NCBI GenBank assembly: GCA_964392465.1
Contig: CAYMPC010000001.1
Span: forward strand, 18,692-82,691
Direction: 5' to 3'
DNA from: JAAXVZ01 sp964392465
GTDB lineage: Archaea > Nanobdellota > Nanobdellia > Woesearchaeales > GW2011-AR15
Length of the DNA: 64,000 nt
A model generated the notes under the pieces. That model worked only from the letters and a program-made list of their open reading frames with translations, ran no database searches and was not told where the DNA came from. This document shows, piece by piece, positions 1 through 7,352 of the stretch. A program made the position numbers and the translations under genes. The number at the start of each line of letters is the position of its first letter. Position 1 is the stretch's first letter.

Positions 1-123
1 TTACTGGAAAACAAAGAATTATACAATGAAAAGAGAGAAGAAGAAAAACAGAATATAATTCAATTTGATTGGGAACTCATTACTAATCAAATAGAAAAGG
101 CATACATTAATCTAATTGAATAA
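1..123 (+). CDS. Glycosyltransferase C-terminal end (partial)
   Basis: Open reading frame entering from the left edge and ending at TAA; only the last 40 residues are present. The tail (FDWELITNQIEKAYINLIE) has the W-x-x-I-x-x-x-I-x-x-x-Y pattern that closes many GT4/GT1-type glycosyltransferases, where this helix crosses back to the N-terminal Rossmann domain. No catalytic residues lie inside the window, so the family call rests on this short tail and is tentative. The gene ends about 50 bases before radB, which has its own TATA box. Confidence 0.45.
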   Translation, partial: LLENKELYNEKREEEKQNIIQFDWELITNQIEKAYINLIE

Positions 124-143
124 TTGTATAAGTTCATAAGTCA

Positions 144-153
144 TCTTTATATA
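144..153 (+). promoter_or_regulatory. TATA box for radB
   Basis: CTTTATATAA lies about 26 bases before the ATG at 176, the spacing expected for archaeal transcription that starts at or just before the start codon. No Shine-Dalgarno sequence precedes the ATG, so the message is probably leaderless. Confidence 0.6.
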
Positions 154-175
154 ACCTGACAGTTTCTTAAGGCAT

Positions 176-868
176 ATGGATAGGATAATTCTTCTCCCAA
201 ATAATGAAGTTATTGAATCATTAATCAAAGAATATAGTTCTGGTTATGTTACTGGGATATATGGGAACGCGGCTTCCGGAAAAACAACTTCTTGTCTTTT
301 AGCAGCAATAGAAGCAGCAAAGACAAAAAAAGTTATTTTTGTTGACACAGAGACAAGCTTTAGCACAGATAGATTAAAGCAAATGGATAAAGAGAACTTT
401 GAAAAAATTCTTGAAAATATATTCTTGCTGCAGCCAAAATCATTTGAAGAACAACATGAAACAATCTTAAAATTACACAGCCTGTGCGACAATGATAAAA
501 TTTCTCTTGTAATCGTTGATACAATTGGCAATCATTACAGGGTTGCAATAAAAGAAAACCCACAACATATAAATACGATGATGGCACAGCAAGTTCAGAC
601 ATTGATAAGGATAGCCAGAGATATGAATAAAGTGGTTCTTATTACAAATCAAGTGGTTAGTAGGATGAATTCAAAAGATGAGATAGACATGGTTGGCGGA
701 AAATTAATCTCAAACATGTGCAGATGCATCATTGAATTGAATAAGAAAGAGCCTAAGAGATATGCAACACTCATTAAATACAAGATGGAAGACGAAAGCA
801 TAACTAGCCCAAACAAAGGAAAAAAAGTTGAATTTGAAATAACGGAAAAAGGTCTTTTTTTATGCTAA
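176..868 (+). CDS. radB: DNA repair and recombination protein RadB
   Basis: RecA-superfamily ATPase of 230 residues, the usual RadB length, lacking the N-terminal helix-hairpin-helix domain of RadA. Walker A is GNAASGKTT at residues 30-38; Walker B is LVIVD ending at D115; the LITNQV segment near residue 157 matches the conserved strand of the core. RadB is a RadA paralogue of euryarchaeal-type genomes that binds DNA and modulates RadA-driven recombination. The first ATG after the TATA box is used and no ribosome binding site is seen, so the gene is probably leaderless. It stands alone, convergent with the methyltransferase gene on the other strand. Confidence 0.9.
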   Translation: MDRIILLPNNEVIESLIKEYSSGYVTGIYGNAASGKTTSCLLAAIEAAKTKKVIFVDTETSFSTDRLKQMDKENFEKILENIFLLQPKSFEEQHETILKLHSLCDNDKISLVIVDTIGNHYRVAIKENPQHINTMMAQQVQTLIRIARDMNKVVLITNQVVSRMNSKDEIDMVGGKLISNMCRCIIELNKKEPKRYATLIKYKMEDESITSPNKGKKVEFEITEKGLFLC

Positions 869-901
869 AATAGTTTTTGATATAAAACCTATTTTTTCAA
901 A

Positions 902-1744
902 CTATAATTTATTTGCAGTTAATCCATTAAAGACTCTATTTACGTTTTTGAAACCTGCTTTTTGCATTCTAGTAATAATTCCTATTCTAATGTCTAAACC
1001 CCTTTTACTCCCAGGATCTCCTGTATAATGAAATATTTTCCCCCCCTTTTTTAATATCCTAAATAACTCATTATAAAACTCTTGTGAGTAAAGCATGGTT
1101 GACAGCGCTTGCCTAGGAGGATCATGTATTATCTTGTCAAAATAATAAGCCTTAAATTTTTTTACTTCTTCAAAAGAATCCCCAATAATTCTTTTAATTT
1201 TACTGTTTTCAAAAAGTTCTCTTGAATACGGATTAATCTTTTCAATCTCTATTACGTTTTTGTCTTTTTCTATTGTGAATACCAAGTCTGCTGTTTTTGA
1301 TGCCATAATTGCAGTATAACCCAAACCAGTACAAGTGTCAAGAACAACACCCACACATGGATTAATATAAGATATTTTTTCTTTAGTGTCTTCTTTTGGA
1401 GAATACCTCTTTGTAACATGCATTCTTATTCCAGATATCTCTAAGGTTGGCCATTTATCTAATCCAGTAGGAACTAATTTGTAAAAATTATTTGTTTCCT
1501 CTGAAAAAATAGAAACAGGTAATATAGTGTTTTTTTCTATAGAAAAGCACATGGTATCTTTTTTAATTATCTTTTTTATATCCTCAAGAAAAATTATTTC
1601 CTTCTCCTGAAAAAAAAATTTATCTTCTTTAATCTTAACCCTTTCCTTTGTTATACCAAGATTTAAAGAGACATCGACATCACTAATTTTTTTAAGATAT
1701 GCATCTAGTAAGGTTTTTGCTTGATAAGCAGAAATTAATAACAT
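902..1744 (-). CDS. Predicted archaeal SAM-dependent methyltransferase (COG2521 type)
   Basis: Protein of 280 residues. An N-terminal region of about 100 residues leads to a class I Rossmann methyltransferase. Motif I is VVLDTCTGLGY at 133-143; an acidic strand (FTIEKD, 157-162) should hold the SAM ribose; the HDPPR sequence at 207-211 takes the place of the NPPY/DPPY catalytic loop of nucleic-acid methyltransferases. The order and the HDPPR signature match the archaeal COG2521 family, whose substrate is not known to me; tRNA or rRNA is plausible. It follows rpsB by 31 bases on the same strand and may be co-transcribed with it. Confidence 0.75.
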   Translation of the reverse strand: MLLISAYQAKTLLDAYLKKISDVDVSLNLGITKERVKIKEDKFFFQEKEIIFLEDIKKIIKKDTMCFSIEKNTILPVSIFSEETNNFYKLVPTGLDKWPTLEISGIRMHVTKRYSPKEDTKEKISYINPCVGVVLDTCTGLGYTAIMASKTADLVFTIEKDKNVIEIEKINPYSRELFENSKIKRIIGDSFEEVKKFKAYYFDKIIHDPPRQALSTMLYSQEFYNELFRILKKGGKIFHYTGDPGSKRGLDIRIGIITRMQKAGFKNVNRVFNGLTANKL

Positions 1745-1775
1745 AATAACATAGAAAAAAAGAAGAAATAAAAAC

Positions 1776-2369
1776 TTATTCTACCATGAATTCTTCCATG
1801 CTGATTTTTAAGTCTTTTTCATCATGTCCTTTAAATTTCATATACTCTCTGGCTACAATATAGAACAAAAGACCAAGGCTCTTCTTTCCTTTATTATTGC
1901 ATGGAACAACAAGATCAACATTATTTGCTTGGTTATTTGTATCACATAAGGCAATAACAGGTATACCAATTTTTAATGCATCCTGAACAACATTCCTATC
2001 AGGCCAGGCATCTGTAACAACAACAATTTTTGCTTCAATATATGTTTTTAAGTTAGGATTGGTTAATGCTCCAGGAGGATATCTTCCGGCATAATACTTG
2101 CAACCAATTGCTTTCCCAAATAATTTAACAGGCAACCATCCATTTTCCCTTCTACTAACAACAAGAATCTCATGTGGCTCATATTTTGAAAGCATGTTTG
2201 CCATCAATCTTATTCTTTCATCTATCTTTTGCACATTTAAAACAGATAATCCATCTGCTCTTGTTTTATATATAAAGTTCTCCATAAATTTAGATTTAAA
2301 TTTTGTTCCTATATGTATTCCTGCCTTAAGATAAACATCATTTGGCACTAGTAGACTTTCTTCATTCAT
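1776..2369 (-). CDS. rpsB: Small ribosomal subunit protein uS2
   Basis: Protein of 197 residues, the short archaeal/eukaryotic form of S2 (SA/p40 type). Recognisable blocks include AGIHIGTKFKSKFMENFIY at the N-terminus, the long helical segment, and VVVTDAWPDRNVVQDALKIGIPVIALCDTN, the usual C-terminal core. It binds the head-body junction of the 30S subunit. The start is supported by a GGTGA ribosome binding site six bases before ATG. Unlike many neighbours it is not leaderless: the nearest convincing upstream TATA box lies about 175 bases away and the interval is full of hairpins, described separately. Confidence 0.95.
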   Translation of the reverse strand: MNEESLLVPNDVYLKAGIHIGTKFKSKFMENFIYKTRADGLSVLNVQKIDERIRLMANMLSKYEPHEILVVSRRENGWLPVKLFGKAIGCKYYAGRYPPGALTNPNLKTYIEAKIVVVTDAWPDRNVVQDALKIGIPVIALCDTNNQANNVDLVVPCNNKGKKSLGLLFYIVAREYMKFKGHDEKDLKISMEEFMVE

Positions 2370-2384
2370 TTTTTCACCTTTATT

Positions 2385-2553
2385 ATTAGTTCTTATTTGT
2401 TTTAACCTTCTATTTTGACAGTAAAGACAAGAAGACTTTACTGCTTTTTTATCGCCTCAGCAGTTATACAGAGCCCTTTAATTTTTTTTAAAGATTAAAG
2501 CTAATCTTCTGTATTCGGCAATAATGCAAAGGAGATATGATATATTTATAAAA
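2385..2553 (-). promoter_or_regulatory. Long structured leader upstream of rpsB, or small RNA
   Basis: Read on the minus strand, a TATA-like TTTATAAATATAT near 2540-2552 is followed by several paired segments: 2508-2514 with 2466-2472 (ATACAGA/TCTGTAT), an inner hairpin 2502-2507/2492-2497, then 2459-2464 with 2440-2445 (ACTGCT/AGCAGT), and 2436-2443 with 2419-2426 (CAGTAAAG/CTTTACTG). The last two share bases 2440-2443 and cannot form together. No reading frame explains the region. It could be an attenuator-like leader controlling S2 synthesis or a separate small RNA. Confidence 0.45.
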
Positions 2554-4272
2554 CTATCTGCTTTTTTTCTTTCCTTTGGAGATAATAAAACCAATTAATA
2601 CACCCATAAATAAACCACCAAGAAAAAACAAAAAATATTCTCTTTTAAGTTTAGGCAGAGGAATTTTGCTTTTTTCAAAATAAATATCAAGGCTTCCTAA
2701 CTCAAGCGCATATTCTAAATAAAGAATGCCAGAATACTTGTCGTTCTTTTTGAGAGAGTTGGCATATTCATAATAACTATATGCAAGAATCGGAAAAACA
2801 TCTCTCTTGTTTTGTTTTGCAATAACATTCTTAACACTTTTACTTCTGTCCTCAATAAAAGTATCTAGTTCATCTATTTCTATTGCCATTGTATTAAGAA
2901 CAGTATTTATTTTTGCCTTAGCTATACTAGATTTAAAAAGACAAAGCTCTGGTTCTCCGTTATTATAATCATCATAAGATTCTTTTATGGCTTTTTTAAT
3001 ATCTTCTGTTCCAGTTGGAAGATATAATTCAATATATTGTACTCTCTCTTCAACTTCAGATATTTTTTTAAGGCAAGAGTCATCTAAAGCACTTTTACTT
3101 AACGTATAAGTTCTTCCTGGCTTATCAAAGAAAATAGCCCAAGATCTCGCACTGTTAAGTCTTTCAATTCCATAAGCTAAATTATAAAGGCTTGCATTTG
3201 TATTATTTGTTGCAATGCTGAAAAGAGCATCGTTTAGTCTTTCCTTAGCTTCAGACAATCTATCTGTGACTACCATATAAGTTTCTAAATCTGTAATGGT
3301 TTTCAACTTTTTGTTACTGCTAAAATTTTTATATTCATTTACCCTATCAATAGTTCCAATAATTGTCTCTTTTATTTTATCTTCATCTAATTTTTCCTTT
3401 AATAATCTGCTATATTGTGAATTTAGTGCTGAACCAAAACAATAACTAGCAGCACTATAATATTCGCTTATGTTCAAGGAATTTTCTCCTTTCTTTAAGT
3501 ATTCAAAGGACATATTAACATTTATTTCAGTATTAATGTCTGAACTAGTAATATTTACCTCATAAAAAAGCATTTCTGCTCTTTTACACATTTCCTTTGA
3601 AATATACCCCATTGTTTCTATATACGATTCACTTATATTGATATTCTCTTCTCTTGTGAATTTTTTTCCTGTTATTTCCTCAAGAGCCTCCTCAATTTGA
3701 GAAACTTCAACAATTTTTAGGCTGTAATTATTTTCATATTCACTGATGTTAGATTCATTCAACCCACTATATTTAGGGATTAGGATTTTTTGAATTCCTA
3801 CTTCTGCAGCAGCTCCAATTTTAGGTAATACTCCGCCAACAGGACCTATTATTCCGCCTGTATTTATTGTTCCAGTCATTGTTGTTTTTGGATCTATTGG
3901 TAAATCTTCTAAAACAGAGATGGTTAATACGGCAATAGCAGCTCCGGCACTTGGTCCGCCAACAATGGCACTATTAGCTCTTATTGTGTAAAAAAAGTCA
4001 TAACTATTACAGTCTCTTTCCAAAAAATTGCAGGCAACCTCTTTTGCAAACCTTGTTGAAATTTGCGTATCTATCTTTGATAAGGGAAAAGAATCTATAA
4101 ATACTCTTCCAGTGCCTTCTTTTATTTCAAGATATAAATCAGCAATACTCCCTTTTTGATTTTCGTCTTCTCCTGATACCGCAAGAAGTTTTATGCTACC
4201 TGTTTTATCTGCATATGTAGAAGAAATAAATAATAAAAAAAACAACAAAACCAAAACATAACTTTTCTTCAT
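2554..4272 (-). CDS. Secreted or membrane-anchored Lon-type (S16) serine protease, COG1750 type
   Basis: Protein of 572 residues starting at ATG 4272, preferred over the TTG six bases upstream. A signal peptide (residues 1-21) is followed by a Lon proteolytic domain with the Ser-Lys dyad: GGPSAGAA gives Ser108 and GGVLPKIGAA gives Lys151. There is no AAA+ domain. The middle is helical and the C-terminus carries one membrane segment (FFLGGLFMGVLIGFIIS) followed by KGKKKS. This layout matches the archaeal COG1750 family, so it likely acts outside the membrane and without ATP. Substrates are unknown. Confidence 0.85.
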   Translation of the reverse strand: MKKSYVLVLLFFLLFISSTYADKTGSIKLLAVSGEDENQKGSIADLYLEIKEGTGRVFIDSFPLSKIDTQISTRFAKEVACNFLERDCNSYDFFYTIRANSAIVGGPSAGAAIAVLTISVLEDLPIDPKTTMTGTINTGGIIGPVGGVLPKIGAAAEVGIQKILIPKYSGLNESNISEYENNYSLKIVEVSQIEEALEEITGKKFTREENINISESYIETMGYISKEMCKRAEMLFYEVNITSSDINTEINVNMSFEYLKKGENSLNISEYYSAASYCFGSALNSQYSRLLKEKLDEDKIKETIIGTIDRVNEYKNFSSNKKLKTITDLETYMVVTDRLSEAKERLNDALFSIATNNTNASLYNLAYGIERLNSARSWAIFFDKPGRTYTLSKSALDDSCLKKISEVEERVQYIELYLPTGTEDIKKAIKESYDDYNNGEPELCLFKSSIAKAKINTVLNTMAIEIDELDTFIEDRSKSVKNVIAKQNKRDVFPILAYSYYEYANSLKKNDKYSGILYLEYALELGSLDIYFEKSKIPLPKLKREYFLFFLGGLFMGVLIGFIISKGKKKSR

Positions 4273-4379
4273 AAACAAAACAAAGAAAAAAGAAGTATTT
4301 AATCTTTTGGTTTAACTGCTAAAAGTATGAAAGATAAACTTATTAAACACAGGTATTTACCTCTTTTTTGGGTGGTACA

Positions 4380-5027
4380 ATGAAACTTTTTGTTGATTCT
4401 GCGGATATTCAAAAAATAAAAGAGATGGTTGAATTAGGTTTATGTGAGGGAGTTACAACAAATCCAAGTCTAATAAAACAGGCAGGAAAGGATCATGAAA
4501 AAACAATAAAGGAGATAAGTTCTATTATAAATGGTCCAATAAGTGTTGAAACTTTAAGTACAGATGCAGAGGGGATGATAGATGAAGCAGAAGAATATGT
4601 TAAATGGGGCAAAAATATAGTGATAAAAATAGTAATGACCCAAGAAGGAATGAAAGCAGTGAAAGCATTAACAAAAAAAAACATAAAAACAAATGTGACA
4701 TTGGTCTTTACTCCTTTACAAGCATTAATTGCAGCTAAAGCAGGAGCAACTTATGTCAGTCCTTTTTTAGGCAGATTAGATGATTCAGGTAAATCAGGAA
4801 TAGAAGTTTTAAAACAAATCAAACAGATTTTTGAGAATTATAAAGTAGAAACGAAGATTATTGCAGCAAGCATAAGAAACATAGACCATCTTATCAACGC
4901 AGCACTATTAGGTGTAGATTGTGCCACAGTTCCTCCAGCAATATTATCAGAATCTCTAAAACATCCGCTTACAGAAGCAGGTATAAACAAATTTTTAGAA
5001 GATTCAAAAAACTGGAAGAAGGAATAA
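4380..5027 (+). CDS. tal: Transaldolase / fructose-6-phosphate aldolase family
   Basis: Protein of 215 residues, the short single-domain TIM-barrel form common in archaea. The N-terminus MKLFVDSADI and the TTNPSL motif near 26-31 are family signatures; the Schiff-base lysine is K83 in IVIKIVMT; NVTLVFTPLQALIAAKAG and SPFLGRLDD follow in the correct order. It should interconvert sugar phosphates through dihydroxyacetone transfer in carbon and pentose metabolism. The ATG at 4380 is chosen because GGTGGT precedes it by a few bases; the TTG at 4368 would place the ribosome binding site inside the gene. It is convergent with the RNase P RNA gene just downstream. Confidence 0.93.
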   Translation: MKLFVDSADIQKIKEMVELGLCEGVTTNPSLIKQAGKDHEKTIKEISSIINGPISVETLSTDAEGMIDEAEEYVKWGKNIVIKIVMTQEGMKAVKALTKKNIKTNVTLVFTPLQALIAAKAGATYVSPFLGRLDDSGKSGIEVLKQIKQIFENYKVETKIIAASIRNIDHLINAALLGVDCATVPPAILSESLKHPLTEAGINKFLEDSKNWKKE

Positions 5028-5040
5028 AAATAACAAAAAG

Positions 5041-5344
5041 CGTAGAGCAGATATAAGCCACCTTTTGTAGGACTCAACATTTCTATTGGCAGTCCTCCTT
5101 AACATTCAACTATGCCCCATTATGGGTTGCACAAGCTAGGACTCACCGTTTCATCCTTCCCCTGAAAAATGTCAAAAAGTTATCTCAGCTTTGTCGCCAA
5201 AGCGTTCTTTTTTATCATCCTCTTTCAGGGAGGTCTCGTTTCTGAGTGGTTGCCATCCTTTTCAGGATCTTACTTCCGTAAGTAGCTACAATAGTGGGTG
5301 GACTTTCCTCAGACTTACGCCCGGAAGTTAAGCTCTGCCCTACA
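5041..5344 (-). ncRNA. rnpB: RNase P RNA
   Basis: Read on the minus strand, the 5' segment GTAGGGCAG (5343-5335) pairs with the 3' segment CTGCTCTAC (5050-5042) to form a nine-pair P1 with one G-U. The universal CR-I sequence GAGGAAAGTCC lies at 5310-5300, and the CR-IV sequence GGATGAAACGGTGAGTCC at about 5156-5139. A CR-V-like ATAGAAATG lies near 5087-5079. The region is markedly richer in G and C than its surroundings. It encodes the catalytic RNA that matures tRNA 5' ends. Ends are set from P1 and may be off by a few bases. Confidence 0.95.
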
Positions 5345-5361
5345 ACAAGAAGCAAATCTAC

Positions 5362-5374
5362 TTTATTTTAAAAA
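5362..5374 (-). promoter_or_regulatory. TATA box for RNase P RNA
   Basis: On the minus strand TTTTAAAATAAA is centred about 26 bases upstream of the predicted RNase P RNA 5' end at 5344, the expected archaeal spacing. Confidence 0.5.
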
Positions 5375-5398
5375 ACTATTTGTGTTATACATTTATAG

Positions 5399-5671
5399 CT
5401 ATTTTTTGTATATCTCTTTTTCCAGTTGCCTAATTTTAATCAATTTTTTTATATTAGAAATACCCATATACATAAAATAAGATAAGGGGATCATTAAAGC
5501 AAGAAGAGTAAAACTCGGGGAATAAGGAAAATCTAAAACAACTGTTCCCAAAACATAAATTAATTCAACAATAAAAGTTAAAGCCACAGATTCAATCGCT
5601 AAAATCATCCTCTCTTTTCTGAGCTGATCTATTTGAAATTTTATCATCTCTGATTTTATATCTGTTTTCAT
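5399..5671 (-). CDS. Small two-helix membrane protein
   Basis: Protein of 90 residues. A charged N-terminal helix (SEMIKFQIDQLRKERMILAIE) leads into two membrane segments (about 27-49 and 53-73), followed by a basic tail (IKKLIKIRQLEKEIYKK). The start ATG is preceded by AGGTG five bases upstream. I do not recognise a family. It lies just upstream of the RNase P RNA gene on the same strand but that RNA has its own TATA box, and it is divergent from the HTH regulator gene. Confidence 0.6.
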   Translation of the reverse strand: MKTDIKSEMIKFQIDQLRKERMILAIESVALTFIVELIYVLGTVVLDFPYSPSFTLLALMIPLSYFMYMGISNIKKLIKIRQLEKEIYKK

Positions 5672-5744
5672 AAAACACCTTTAACTTCAACTAAGATTAA
5701 AGCTTTCATACTATTTAAATATATGTGTCAATTATCACTAAATT

Positions 5745-6362
5745 ATGACAGAAGAACCATTCTTATTAGTCAGCCTTGAAGAGGAAAAAGCAAAATCACT
5801 GGCGCAAGTATTAAGTAATGATACTGCAAGAAAAATTTTGGATTTTTTATCTAAGGTTGAACATTCCACAGAAACAGAAATTTCAAAGCAGATGAAAGTT
5901 CCTTTATCTACTGTCCATTATAACTTATCCCTTTTAGTGAAAACAAAATTAGTTTCTGACGAACAATTTACCTATTCAGAAAAAGGTAAACAGATAATTC
6001 ATTATTCTCTGTCAAATAAATATGTAATAATAGCTCCAAAAAAAAGTGAACTTTTAAAAGAAAAACTGAAAAAATTCCTTCCAGTCATGGCAGTTTCAAC
6101 AGTTGTTTCAATTGGAATAAAATATTTATGGAACTCTTTTTCTTCTTTTTCACCTGCTCCAACTTTAATGATGGAAAAAACACTAATTGAAGAAACAGCA
6201 GACGTTGGAGCAAGAGTTGCATCTTCAAGCCAGGAGGCATTTACTCCTTTATTACAAACACAAGAATTTGCTTTGTGGTTTTTATTTGGTTCTGTTTTTA
6301 CATTACTACTCTATTTTATATGGGCCGAAATAATTATCAAAAAGATAGATAAAAAACAATAG
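5745..6362 (+). CDS. Membrane-anchored winged-helix transcriptional regulator
   Basis: Protein of 205 residues. Residues about 18-95 form an ArsR/MarR-like winged helix: VLSNDTARKILDFLSKVEHSTETEISKQMKVPLSTVHYNLSLLVK is a classic DNA-binding core, with a wing after it. Two hydrophobic segments follow, about 107-126 and 175-198, so the protein is probably fixed to the membrane with its DNA-binding head inside. Archaeal membrane-bound regulators of this plan often sense envelope state. It is probably leaderless (TATA near 5720) and sits 45 bases before an ABC exporter operon that it likely controls. Confidence 0.8.
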   Translation: MTEEPFLLVSLEEEKAKSLAQVLSNDTARKILDFLSKVEHSTETEISKQMKVPLSTVHYNLSLLVKTKLVSDEQFTYSEKGKQIIHYSLSNKYVIIAPKKSELLKEKLKKFLPVMAVSTVVSIGIKYLWNSFSSFSPAPTLMMEKTLIEETADVGARVASSSQEAFTPLLQTQEFALWFLFGSVFTLLLYFIWAEIIIKKIDKKQ

Positions 6363-6407
6363 CTTTTTATTCTACCTTTAATTAATTTTTCCTTAAAAAG
6401 AGGAAAA

Positions 6408-7352
6408 ATGAAGACCCCTATAATAGTTCTAAAGAGATTAACAAAATCATTTGACACTAACATAGTTCTTTCTGATATAAATCTTGAGGTAAACAAAGGC
6501 GAAATATTAGGGATTATTGGTGCATCTGGAAGTGGAAAAACAACTTTTTTGAATACGCTAATAGGATTTGTACAACCAGACAAAGGAGACATTTTATTTA
6601 GTGATGATGGCAAAGAGTTTGTTTCTATATACGAAAATCATGATTTTATAAAAAGAAAGGTAGGTTTTGCTTCTCAGACGCCCTCTTTTTATTCAAAGCT
6701 GACAGTATATGAGAATTTAGATTATTTTGGTTCTTTATATGGTCTTTCAAAAGAAGCACGAAAACAAAATATTGAAACATTGTTAGAGTTAGTTGAACTT
6801 AGCAAAGCAAAAAAGACATTAGCAGAGAATCTTTCAGGAGGCATGCAAAGAAGATTAGATATAGCATGTTCTTTAATTCATGATCCAAGCATTTTGATTT
6901 TGGATGAACCCACATCAGATTTAGATCCTGTTCTTGGGAAACATATTTGGTATTTGGTTCAAAGAATAAACAAAAGAGGCACAACAATAGTTGTGGCAAG
7001 CCATAATTTTTTAGATATTGAAACGGTGTGTTCCAGAATAGCAATTCTTACAGAAGGAAAAATGACTAATCTTGGGACAATACAGGAACTTACAAGCACA
7101 CTCTCAAAAGGCCAGGAAATGCATATAGAAACATATCCAGGGAATTATGAAAAAATCTCAAAGCAATTAGAGGATTCTTTAATTATAAAAAAAGAGAATA
7201 GAGGAAACGAACTGGTTATTTATACAACAAAACCAGACAAGGTCTTGAACAAACTATTAACTATTTTGTCTAGACAAGAAGAACACATAATGGATTTAAA
7301 AATAATTAGAAGAAGTTTAGGAGATGTTTTTTCAAAAGTGACAAAAAAATGA
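6408..7352 (+). CDS. ABC transporter ATP-binding protein
   Basis: Protein of 314 residues. Walker A is GASGSGKTT (38-46), Q-loop Gln is Q90, signature LSGGM is 142-146, Walker B LILDE ends at E167, and the switch histidine is in VASHNF. After residue about 225 there is an extra C-terminal domain of the kind found in drug- and lipid-export ATPases (DrrA/CcmA-like). A GAGG ribosome binding site precedes the ATG. Its stop overlaps the start of the permease gene by four bases, so the pair is translationally coupled. It should power the permease 7349-9301. Confidence 0.95.
   Translation: MKTPIIVLKRLTKSFDTNIVLSDINLEVNKGEILGIIGASGSGKTTFLNTLIGFVQPDKGDILFSDDGKEFVSIYENHDFIKRKVGFASQTPSFYSKLTVYENLDYFGSLYGLSKEARKQNIETLLELVELSKAKKTLAENLSGGMQRRLDIACSLIHDPSILILDEPTSDLDPVLGKHIWYLVQRINKRGTTIVVASHNFLDIETVCSRIAILTEGKMTNLGTIQELTSTLSKGQEMHIETYPGNYEKISKQLEDSLIIKKENRGNELVIYTTKPDKVLNKLLTILSRQEEHIMDLKIIRRSLGDVFSKVTKK

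Noticed and set aside
2419..2450. Hairpin followed by T-run as a plus-strand terminator
   Set aside because: No plus-strand gene ends there; the same bases fit better as part of the rpsB leader on the minus strand.
5298..5480. Plus-strand 60-residue reading frame
   Set aside because: It lies inside the RNase P RNA gene and the small membrane protein gene on the other strand.
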